From Epilithonimonas hispanica (GTDB taxonomy: Bacteria > Bacteroidota > Bacteroidia > Flavobacteriales > Weeksellaceae): a DNA stretch of 64,000 nucleotides. Position 1 is the stretch's first letter. Every line of letters begins with the position of its first letter. The position numbers were made by a program, and so were the translations under genes. The stretch is from the NCBI RefSeq assembly GCF_003385395.1, contig NZ_QNUG01000005.1:62001-126000 (forward strand), read 5' to 3'. Of the stretch, positions 36,499-43,816 are shown piece by piece. The notes under the pieces are model-generated. The model searched no databases. It was not told the DNA's origin and was given only the letters and a program-made list of their open reading frames with translations.

Positions 36499-37134
36499 CT
36501 ATAACCAAGTTACAACGCCAGTTTCAACGTCGTAATTTGCACCCACGACTTTGATTTTACCTTCGTCTTCTAGCCTTTTCAAAGTTGAGCTTTGCTTACG
36601 AATATCTTCTATAGCGTGCTTTACATTGTGTTGATTCAGTCTTTCCAAAAGATCTTCGTTTTTGGATGAGCGCTCTTCTCCATCTTTGATAATATTTTTG
36701 ATGATTGGGTCAAAATGTCCAATCAAGTGGTTCAGGTTATCCATTCCAAGACCTTCGATAGCTGCAGAGTCTAGTCCTCCTTTCAAAGCGCCACATTTAG
36801 TATGTCCAAGGACAACAACCAATTTGGATCCTGCAACATTACAGCCAAATTCCATAGAGCCAAGAATATCTTGATTCACAAAATTACCTGCAATTCTAAC
36901 GCTGAAGATATCTCCCAAGCCTTGGTCAAAAATCAATTCAGCAGACGTACGGCTGTCGATACAACTCAAAATAACTGCAAATGGCCATTGACCAGTGCGA
37001 GTTGCATTAACTTGCTCAAGAAGGTCTCTGTTGGCTTTAAGGTTATTTACAAACCTTTGATTTCCTTCTTTCAAGAACTCTAATGCTTTTTCTGGTGTAA
37101 TGGTTGCTTGTGTTTCGGATGTATGTGCTTTCAT
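36499..37134 (-). CDS. beta-class carbonic anhydrase 1
   Basis: The 211-residue enzyme interconverts CO2 and bicarbonate. The zinc ligands are Cys 58 (SCIDSR, with Asp 60 and Arg 62 as the dyad), His 111 and Cys 114 (HTKCGA). It has no signal peptide, so it is cytoplasmic. It is 39 bases downstream of the SulP transporter gene on the same strand, probably cotranscribed. That suggests it converts bicarbonate imported by SulP. Confidence 0.93.
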   Translation of the reverse strand: MKAHTSETQATITPEKALEFLKEGNQRFVNNLKANRDLLEQVNATRTGQWPFAVILSCIDSRTSAELIFDQGLGDIFSVRIAGNFVNQDILGSMEFGCNVAGSKLVVVLGHTKCGALKGGLDSAAIEGLGMDNLNHLIGHFDPIIKNIIKDGEERSSKNEDLLERLNQHNVKHAIEDIRKQSSTLKRLEDEGKIKVVGANYDVETGVVTWL

Positions 37135-37173
37135 TTTTTTTAAAATTTTAAATAGTTAATATCTGCAATGTTT

Positions 37174-38769
37174 TTACATCGCTCTTTTATGATTGACGAT
37201 GATATGCGAATCCTGGTCGCTTGCATAATCTTTGTATGATGTTTTGAAGCCTAATAATTCTACTTCTATGTCTTCTTCTTTTGCTCTTACGTTGGCAAAA
37301 TCCTGAATCAGCTCCAGAACATCCGTTGTGATATAAGATGTTGTTGTTGCATCTATGATAACTTTGGAGCCAGATTTTATGTTTTTTAAAGTTTTTTTGA
37401 TGGCAGCTTTATTGAGAAAAGAAACTTCCTCAGCCAGCTTTATTGTAATCTCATCTGCATTATCCAAAGTTTCTTTGCTAAGATAGTAAGCTCGTTTCAT
37501 ATTTCCTTGAAGAATGTAGAAAACGGAAATTAATAACCCAATTCCTACACCTTTCAGTAGATCTGTGAAAACTACAGCTAAAACTGTTGCCACAAAAGGA
37601 ATGAATTGATATTTACCATTGTGCCAAAAATGTTTGAAAGTGGCTGGTTTTGCCAATTTGTATCCAACCAAAATCAATACCGCTGCTAGAGTTGCCAAAG
37701 GAATTAGATTTAATATAACAGGGATTGATAAAACACAAATCAATAACAACACACCATGAATAATTGCTGAAGTTTTCGACGTTGCACCAGCATTGGCATT
37801 GGCAGAGCTTCTTACTACCACAGATGTCATTGGTAGCCCACCAATGAAAGAACTGACTAAGTTTCCAATACCTTGAGCTTTCAGTTCCAGATTGGTGTCG
37901 GTAATTCTTCTTCTAACATCTAATCTGTCCGATGCTTCTATACAAAGCAAAGTCTCTATAGATGCTACAATAGCTATCGTAGCTCCAGTTATCCAAACTT
38001 TAGGATTTGTAAATCCATTGAAATCGGGAAAAGTGATTAGGTTTTTAAAATCATCTAGTGACTTAGGAACAGGTAATGTTACAAGGTGTTTTTCCGTAAT
38101 TGCTAAAGAACTTCCTGATAGTTTAAAAAATTCATTCAGTAGAATCCCTACAATAACTGCAACCAAAGCACCTGGTAATAGCTTTAATCTTTTGAGAACA
38201 GTTATGTGATCCCAAGCCAATAAAATAGCTATAGAAACCAAGGTTACAATAATAGCGCCTGGATGAGTTGCGCCAAATAATTCTGAAAAATATCCAAAAT
38301 TGAGCCCTTTGTCGAAAATAGATTCGTGACCTTCGTAATCGCGATCAAAGCCTAATGCGTGAGGAATTTGTTTCAGTATGATAATAATTCCAATACCGGC
38401 AAGCATTCCTTCGATGACATTATTAGGGAAATAATTTGAGATACTACCTGCCCGGACAAATCCAAGAACTAATTGTAAAATACCAGCAATAATACCAGCA
38501 CAAAGAAATAATTCAAATGCGCCAAGATCTGTTATGGCGACCAAGATAATAGCTGTAAGACCAGCAGCCGGGCCAGAAACAGATATGTTGGAATTACTAA
38601 TATATCCTACAACTATTCCGCCAATAACCCCAGCGATAATCCCAGATAACGGTGGCGCACCAGATGCCAAAGCAATCCCGAGGCAAAGTGGAAGAGCCAC
38701 AAGGAAAACGACAAGGCCAGAAGGAAAATTTTCTTTGATTCCTCCGATCAAAGATTTTGATTTTTGCAT
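37174..38769 (-). CDS. SulP-family inorganic anion transporter (probable bicarbonate uptake)
   Basis: The 531-residue protein begins with the SulP signature (LVVFLVALPLCLGIALASGAPPLSGIIAGV) and NSNISVSGPAAGL, and has about 12-14 membrane helices. A cytoplasmic STAS domain starts near residue 420. SulP proteins move sulfate, bicarbonate and other anions. Flanking carbonic anhydrases make bicarbonate likely here. I start at ATG 38769. The earlier ATG at 38805 would read through a palindrome that looks like an operator. Confidence 0.92.
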   Translation of the reverse strand: MQKSKSLIGGIKENFPSGLVVFLVALPLCLGIALASGAPPLSGIIAGVIGGIVVGYISNSNISVSGPAAGLTAIILVAITDLGAFELFLCAGIIAGILQLVLGFVRAGSISNYFPNNVIEGMLAGIGIIIILKQIPHALGFDRDYEGHESIFDKGLNFGYFSELFGATHPGAIIVTLVSIAILLAWDHITVLKRLKLLPGALVAVIVGILLNEFFKLSGSSLAITEKHLVTLPVPKSLDDFKNLITFPDFNGFTNPKVWITGATIAIVASIETLLCIEASDRLDVRRRITDTNLELKAQGIGNLVSSFIGGLPMTSVVVRSSANANAGATSKTSAIIHGVLLLICVLSIPVILNLIPLATLAAVLILVGYKLAKPATFKHFWHNGKYQFIPFVATVLAVVFTDLLKGVGIGLLISVFYILQGNMKRAYYLSKETLDNADEITIKLAEEVSFLNKAAIKKTLKNIKSGSKVIIDATTTSYITTDVLELIQDFANVRAKEEDIEVELLGFKTSYKDYASDQDSHIIVNHKRAM

Positions 38770-38787
38770 AATAAAACAGCAGAAGTC

Positions 38788-38806
38788 ATTGATAATGATA
38801 ATCAAT
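38788..38806. promoter_or_regulatory. Fur/Zur-like palindromic operator candidate before the SulP gene
   Basis: ATTGATAATGATAATCAAT is a 19-base near-palindrome with only the central positions breaking symmetry. It holds TGATAATGATAATCA, one base off the classical Fur 7-1-7 half-site pattern TGATAATnATTATCA. It ends 18 bases upstream of the SulP start, where a repressor would block transcription or ribosome access. Confidence 0.45.
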
Positions 38807-38901
38807 TATTCTTTAAAATGTAGATGAACTTAATGTATAGTAGGGCTTACTATTATTATAAACAGCAAACAATTACGTTTATAGAAAAACGAAATTATAT
38901 A

Positions 38902-39198
38902 TTAAGCTTCTGGAGGGGGAGAGAAGATGCTAAGGTGAGGTGGGAAATACACTTTGGACTCCCAACTTATAGTTATTTTTTTTTGTGTATCTAATTCAAA
39001 AAACTTGATGAAATCATGGATGTCCATCGTTTTAGGAATTGCTTTTTCATAAATTACAATTGTCATATTTGAGTGGGTTTCCTCTTCATTTACTATAATA
39101 TTAGTTCTTGGTATTTTCCATCCCAACATTGCAGCAATCCCAGGGAGAGCTGTAAAGTTTAGAAAAACCGATAATATTATAATACTCAAATATTTCAT
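38902..39198 (-). CDS. small secreted protein between carbonic anhydrase 2 and SulP
   Basis: The 98-residue protein has a signal peptide (YLSIIILSVFLNFTALPGIAA), then a soluble part of about 75 residues with strands such as NMTIVIYEKAIP and ITISWESKVYFP, and a proline-rich C-terminal end (FSPPPEA). No family is recognised. It begins eight bases after the stop of carbonic anhydrase 2, so they form one transcript. The SulP gene is 132 bases further on, with room for its own promoter. Confidence 0.65.
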   Translation of the reverse strand: MKYLSIIILSVFLNFTALPGIAAMLGWKIPRTNIIVNEEETHSNMTIVIYEKAIPKTMDIHDFIKFFELDTQKKITISWESKVYFPPHLSIFSPPPEA

Positions 39199-39206
39199 CT
39201 AAAATC

Positions 39207-39887
39207 TTAAATAAGATTTTTATTATTTTTTTTATTCATTACCCAATCAGAATCAGTTAGGTTATAAATCTGTTGAATGTCTTTCAATATTTTCTCAAAA
39301 TCGATATCAAGATCTATAATTTTTCCTGTTCTAAGGTCAAAAACCCAACCGTGAACAATAGGAAACTCATCTAATATATATCTTTCTTGTACGCAAGCCA
39401 TTTTTATCACATTGATGCATTGCTCCTGCACGTTCAGTTCCACAAGGCGATCATATTTGAGAGATTCATCTTTTATAGCATCTAGCTCTGCGTGATGTAG
39501 TCTATAAACGTCTCTTATGGTTCTCAACCAAGGATTCATCAATCCAAGATCTTGTGAAGTCATTGCTGCTTTTACACCACCGCAATTATAATGCCCACAA
39601 ACAACAATGTGTTTCACTTTCAAGTGTTCAACTGCGTACTGGATGACGGCGGTTGAACTCATGTCCAAAGTGTTCACCACATTTGCGATGTTTCTATGGA
39701 CAAAAACTTCACCTGGTCCCACGCCCATCAACTCTTCTGCTGTTGCTCTACTGTCAGAGCATCCTATGTAAAGATAATCTGGATGTTGTGTTTTTGCTAA
39801 GTTATGGAAATATTCAGGGTCATCTGCAAGCTTTGACTCTACCCATTTTTTATTGTTTTCGAAAATTTCTAAGTAAGACTTTGCCAT
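39207..39887 (-). CDS. can: beta-class carbonic anhydrase 2
   Basis: The 226-residue enzyme has zinc ligands Cys 43 (GCSDSR with Asp 45 and Arg 47), His 99 and Cys 102 (GHYNCGG). It resembles the Can/CynT2 branch by FVHRNIANVV and PWLRTIRDVYRLH. It differs clearly from carbonic anhydrase 1 (SCIDSR and HTKCGA), so the two are not a recent duplication. It opens the carbonic anhydrase/SulP cluster, and no signal peptide is seen. Confidence 0.93.
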   Translation of the reverse strand: MAKSYLEIFENNKKWVESKLADDPEYFHNLAKTQHPDYLYIGCSDSRATAEELMGVGPGEVFVHRNIANVVNTLDMSSTAVIQYAVEHLKVKHIVVCGHYNCGGVKAAMTSQDLGLMNPWLRTIRDVYRLHHAELDAIKDESLKYDRLVELNVQEQCINVIKMACVQERYILDEFPIVHGWVFDLRTGKIIDLDIDFEKILKDIQQIYNLTDSDWVMNKKNNKNLI

Positions 39888-40103
39888 AATTAACAGATGT
39901 AAAATTACAGATTATTTTGTTTCTTATGATTGTTTCTAAAAAACAATAGATTAAATCAATAACAAAACAAAAATATAATTTATTTTCCAATGTTAAAGAG
40001 ATTTAACAAAGTTTAATATTAAGCTGTTGGTAGTAACTGTGGATAATTACTAATGATTTATCAGTTCAATATAGAGACATGATATAATTATTAAGAATTT
40101 CGT

Positions 40104-40111
40104 TAATTTTG
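40104..40111 (+). promoter_or_regulatory. -7 box of the prolyl oligopeptidase gene
   Basis: TAATTTTG fits TAnnTTTG and lies 21 bases before the ATG at 40133. No convincing -33 box is seen. Confidence 0.4.
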
Positions 40112-40132
40112 AAAACATTCAAAAAATTAAAA

Positions 40133-42253
40133 ATGAAAGTAAAATCAATCTTTGCAACAGCTGCCGTTGTTTTTTATGTTGGTGCCCAAGCTCAGTCTAT
40201 GACAAATTCTAATTATCCCAAAGCCGTAAAAGGAACTCAAGTTGACAATTATTTCGGAACACAAGTAGCCGATGTTTATCGTGATCTAGAAAATGACTCT
40301 GATGCGACCAAAAAATGGGTGGATGAAGAGGTTGCTTACAGCCAAAATTATCTTTCCAAAATCCCTTTTAGAGAAACTATTAAAACTCAACTGAGAGATA
40401 TCTGGAATTATGAGAAAATATCTGCGCCGTTCAAAGAAGGAGATTATACTTATTACTCTAAAAATAATGGTTTACAAGCGCAATCTGTGATTTACAGAAC
40501 TGGACTTAAAACTAAAAATATCGAGGTTTTTCTAGACCCAAATCAATTCTCGGAAAAAGGAACAACTTCGCTTTCTAATCTTTCATTTAATAAAAAAGGA
40601 AATCTTGCCGCTTATTCTATTTCGGAAGGTGGAAGTGACTGGAACAAGATCATCATCATTGATGCAATTACGAAAAAGCAAATTGATGATACTTTGTTTG
40701 ATGTGAAATTCAGTGGCATTGCTTGGAAAGGAGATGAAGGTTTCTATTATTCCAGTTATGACAAACCGAAAGAAGGAACAGTTCTTTCTGGGATGACGGA
40801 TAAACACAAAGTTTATTTCCACAAATTGGGGACAAAACAATCCGAAGACCAGTTGATTTTCGGAGGTGAAAAAACGCCAAGAAGATATCTCTCTGCAGGT
40901 GTTTCGGAAGATCAAAGATTCTTGATTATTTCAGCAGCTAATGCAACTAATGGTAACGAATTATACATCAAAGATTTGAAAAACGGAGGTGATTTTGTAC
41001 AGATCAACAAAGGCTTTGACATCAATGCTGATATTGTAGATACGCAAGGCGATGACTTGTTCATCTTCACGGACAAAGATGCGCCTAATATGAGATTGGT
41101 AAAAGTGAGCATCAAAAATCCAAGTCCTGAAAACTGGAAAGATGTCATCCCAGAAACTGAAAATGTGTTGAGTGTTTCGGAAGCTGGTGGTTTTTTCTTC
41201 GGAAAATATATGAAAGATGCAATCAGCTTGGTAAAACAATTTGATAAAACAGGGAAATTAGTCAGAGAAATCTCTTTGCCTGGAAAAGGAACTGTTTCCG
41301 GATTTGGCGGTAAAAAAGAGGATAAAGACATCTATTATTCATTTACAAACTATATTACGCCAGGAACGATTTACAAATATAATGTCGCTTCCGGAAAATC
41401 AGAAGTTTATCAGAAACCGAATGTGAAATTCAATCCAGAAGATTACGTTTCTGAACAGGTTTTCTACACATCAAAGGATGGGACTAAAGTTCCAATGATG
41501 ATTAATTACAAAAAAGGAACTAAGTTGGATGGTAAGAACCCAACCATTCTTTATTCTTATGGAGGTTTCAATATCAGCCTTCAGCCAAGTTTCTCTGTTG
41601 TGAATGCTATCTGGATGGAAAATGGTGGTATCTATGCTGTTCCAAATATCCGAGGTGGTGGAGAATACGGAAAAAAATGGCATGACGCAGGAACTAAGCA
41701 ACAAAAGATAAACGTGTTTAATGACTTTATTGCTGCCGGAGAATACTTGCAGGCGAAAGGTTACACATCGAAAGAATTTATGGCGCTTTCCGGACGTTCC
41801 AACGGAGGTCTTTTGGTTGGTGCAACAATGACGATGAGACCAGATCTAGCAAAAGTAGCTTTCCCTGGAGTTGGGGTTTTGGATATGTTGAGGTATAACA
41901 AATTCACGGCGGGAGCAGGTTGGTCTTACGATTATGGAACTGCGGAAGATAGCAAAGAAATGTTCGAGTACTTGAAATCTTATTCGCCGGTTCACAACGT
42001 AAAAGCAGGAATTTGTTATCCCTCAACAATGATTATCACGAGTGATCACGATGATAGAGTTGTTCCAGCGCATTCTTTCAAATTTGGAGCTGAGTTGCAG
42101 GAAAAGCAATCTTGCAATAACCCGATATTATTAAGAATAGAAAAGAATGCAGGTCACGGCGCAGGCCGATCAACAGAGCAAGTGATAGGTGAAAATGCTG
42201 ATCTATTAAGTTTTGCATTATTCGAAATGGGAATCAAATCCTTGAAAAAATAA
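40133..42253 (+). CDS. prolyl oligopeptidase-family serine peptidase, secreted
   Basis: The 706-residue enzyme has a signal peptide (SIFATAAVVFYVGAQAQ), an N-terminal seven-bladed propeller and a C-terminal hydrolase domain. The catalytic Ser is in GRSNGGLLVGA, the Asp in SDHDDRVVPAHS and the His in NAGHGAGRS. It belongs to the S9A prolyl-endopeptidase branch and should act on peptides in the periplasm, unlike the cytoplasmic S9 peptidase at 13338-15383. I start at ATG 40133, at the signal peptide. Confidence 0.93.
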   Translation: MKVKSIFATAAVVFYVGAQAQSMTNSNYPKAVKGTQVDNYFGTQVADVYRDLENDSDATKKWVDEEVAYSQNYLSKIPFRETIKTQLRDIWNYEKISAPFKEGDYTYYSKNNGLQAQSVIYRTGLKTKNIEVFLDPNQFSEKGTTSLSNLSFNKKGNLAAYSISEGGSDWNKIIIIDAITKKQIDDTLFDVKFSGIAWKGDEGFYYSSYDKPKEGTVLSGMTDKHKVYFHKLGTKQSEDQLIFGGEKTPRRYLSAGVSEDQRFLIISAANATNGNELYIKDLKNGGDFVQINKGFDINADIVDTQGDDLFIFTDKDAPNMRLVKVSIKNPSPENWKDVIPETENVLSVSEAGGFFFGKYMKDAISLVKQFDKTGKLVREISLPGKGTVSGFGGKKEDKDIYYSFTNYITPGTIYKYNVASGKSEVYQKPNVKFNPEDYVSEQVFYTSKDGTKVPMMINYKKGTKLDGKNPTILYSYGGFNISLQPSFSVVNAIWMENGGIYAVPNIRGGGEYGKKWHDAGTKQQKINVFNDFIAAGEYLQAKGYTSKEFMALSGRSNGGLLVGATMTMRPDLAKVAFPGVGVLDMLRYNKFTAGAGWSYDYGTAEDSKEMFEYLKSYSPVHNVKAGICYPSTMIITSDHDDRVVPAHSFKFGAELQEKQSCNNPILLRIEKNAGHGAGRSTEQVIGENADLLSFALFEMGIKSLKK

Positions 42254-42268
42254 AATCGTTAATTATAA

Positions 42269-42299
42269 AAGAATCTCTGAATAAGGGGTTCTTTTTTTG
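42269..42299 (+). terminator. terminator after the prolyl oligopeptidase gene
   Basis: AGAATCTC pairs with GGGGTTCT using G-T pairs across an eight-base loop, followed by seven T. Confidence 0.6.
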
Positions 42300-42332
42300 T
42301 TTAATTACTATCTTCGCAATACAACTGATGTT

Positions 42333-43361
42333 ATGAATTATCTTATCACTGGAGGAAGTGGATTTATTGGTTCTCATTTAGTAGAACAACTTTTGAAAAA
42401 TGGACATTCTGTCATTAATGTTGACAATTTTGATTCGTTTTATGATTACAAGATAAAAATCCGAAATACTTTAGAATCAACTAATAAAATTACTAAATTC
42501 GATTATAGTGATAAGGAAAGTGATATTTCTCGATTAATATCATTAACAGAATCAAATAATTATATTCTTTATTTTCAAGATATTCGTGATAAACAAGGAC
42601 TTGAAACTATTTTTAGAAATCATAAGTTTGATCAGGTCATCCATTTAGCTGCTTTAGCTGGTGTTAGATCATCCATTGAGCGTCCTTTAGAATATGAGGA
42701 GGTTAATATCCGTGGTACTCAGAATCTTTGGGAACTTTGCACCGAATTTGGAATTAATAAATTTGTTTGTGCTTCATCGTCAAGCGTTTATGGGAATAGT
42801 GAGAAGGTTCCTTTTTCCGAGGCAGACAATGTTGATAAGCCTATTTCTCCTTATGCGGCAACTAAAAAATCTATGGAAGTCTTAGGGCACGTATATCATC
42901 ATCTTTATGATTTGAATGTTATTCAGTTGAGATTTTTTACAGTTTATGGACCAAGACAAAGACCGGATTTGGCGATTCATAAATTCACGAAGTTAATATC
43001 GGAAAATCAAGAAATCCCTTTCTATGGCGATGGTTCTACAGCTAGAGATTACACTTTTATACAAGATATAATAGATGGAGTCTTAAAAGCGATCAAATAT
43101 CTTGAGACCAATAACGATGTTTATGAAATCGTAAATCTTGGTGAAAGTGAAGTGGTAACGCTTGACGAGATGGTTTCTACATTGGAAAAAGTCCTCGATA
43201 AAAAGGCTGTGAAAAAATATCTGCCAATGCAAGCGGGAGATGTCATAAAAACCAATGCCGATATCACAAAAGCAAAGTCTTTGATTGGTTATAAACCGAC
43301 AACAAACTTCCAAAATGGCATAAAAAAATTTGTGGAATGGTTTTTGGCAAAACAGGGTTGA
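42333..43361 (+). CDS. NAD-dependent epimerase, UDP-glucuronate 4-epimerase-like
   Basis: This 342-residue short-chain dehydrogenase-type sugar epimerase has the NAD fold ITGGSGFIGSHLVEQL at the start and ASSSSVYGN with the catalytic Ser/Thr. The YxxxK dyad is in SPYAATKKSME, and TVYGPRQRPDLAIHKF binds the sugar nucleotide. The last pattern and VNIRGTQNLWELC match UDP-glucuronate epimerases, which make UDP-galacturonate for capsule or LPS. I start at ATG 42333. No glycan cluster surrounds it. Confidence 0.88.
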   Translation: MNYLITGGSGFIGSHLVEQLLKNGHSVINVDNFDSFYDYKIKIRNTLESTNKITKFDYSDKESDISRLISLTESNNYILYFQDIRDKQGLETIFRNHKFDQVIHLAALAGVRSSIERPLEYEEVNIRGTQNLWELCTEFGINKFVCASSSSVYGNSEKVPFSEADNVDKPISPYAATKKSMEVLGHVYHHLYDLNVIQLRFFTVYGPRQRPDLAIHKFTKLISENQEIPFYGDGSTARDYTFIQDIIDGVLKAIKYLETNNDVYEIVNLGESEVVTLDEMVSTLEKVLDKKAVKKYLPMQAGDVIKTNADITKAKSLIGYKPTTNFQNGIKKFVEWFLAKQG

Positions 43362-43466
43362 CTCATTTTTAGATGGTTTTTATATTAATAATTTCTTTAT
43401 TGTAAATTAATTTTTAAAAATTGTTGAAAATCAAGGTCAAAATGTATAAAGTATCACCTAATTTTT

Positions 43467-43474
43467 TACTTTTG
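43467..43474 (+). promoter_or_regulatory. -7 box of the DUF2795 gene
   Basis: TACTTTTG fits TAnnTTTG and lies 16 bases before the ATG at 43491. No -33 box is clear. Confidence 0.45.
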
Positions 43475-43490
43475 CAAAAAATTTAATATT

Positions 43491-43712
43491 ATGTATTGGA
43501 CATTAGAATTAGCATCATATTTGAGCGATGCACCTTGGCCGATGACCAAGGCAGAATTAATTGACTACGCGATCAGAACTGGAGCGCCTATGGAAGTTGT
43601 AGAAAACCTACAAGCTATCGAGGACGAAGGGGAAATCTATGATGCGATAGATGAGATCTGGAGCGACTATCCTACAGATGAGGATTACCTCTGGAACGAA
43701 GACGAATACTAA
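43491..43712 (+). CDS. DUF2795 family small acidic protein
   Basis: The 73-residue very acidic protein has the DUF2795 pattern: WTLELASYLSDAPWPMTKAE, then a helix with GAPMEVVENLQAI and an Asp/Glu-rich end (DYPTDEDYLWNEDEY). The family is widespread in Bacteroidota and short of data. Its role is unknown. It lies about 100 bases upstream of secA on the same strand and may be transcribed with it. There is no signal or membrane segment. Confidence 0.8.
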   Translation: MYWTLELASYLSDAPWPMTKAELIDYAIRTGAPMEVVENLQAIEDEGEIYDAIDEIWSDYPTDEDYLWNEDEY

Positions 43713-43771
43713 TTCGTTTTTTGAATTTTGACTAAAAAAAAATTAGCCAAAATTTTTTTATTAAATAACAT

Positions 43772-43813
43772 TACGCAATTAGCCAAAAGCTAAATGCAAA
43801 CCGCAAATAGCAA
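43772..43813 (+). repeat. six degenerate 7-base repeats directly before secA
   Basis: Six successive heptamers each carry GC at positions 4-5 and A at position 7: tacGCaa, ttaGCca, aaaGCta, aatGCaa, accGCaa, ataGCaa (the first two separated by no gap in phase). The last unit ends three bases before the secA ATG. A direct repeat AATTAGCCAAAA also occurs at 43741 and 43777. Confidence 0.6.
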
Positions 43814-43816
43814 ATT

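Noticed and set aside
38534-38827. 97-codon open frame on the plus strand opposite the SulP gene
   Set aside because: It is antisense to a clearly coding SulP region, and its product is a low-complexity Ile/Pro/Ala stretch with no signal or motif. It is a shadow of the real gene.
39888-40132. Possible small gene or riboswitch in the 245-base gap between carbonic anhydrase 2 and the prolyl oligopeptidase
   Set aside because: No frame with a start and plausible product, and no conserved riboswitch stem, was found. It probably holds only divergent promoters.
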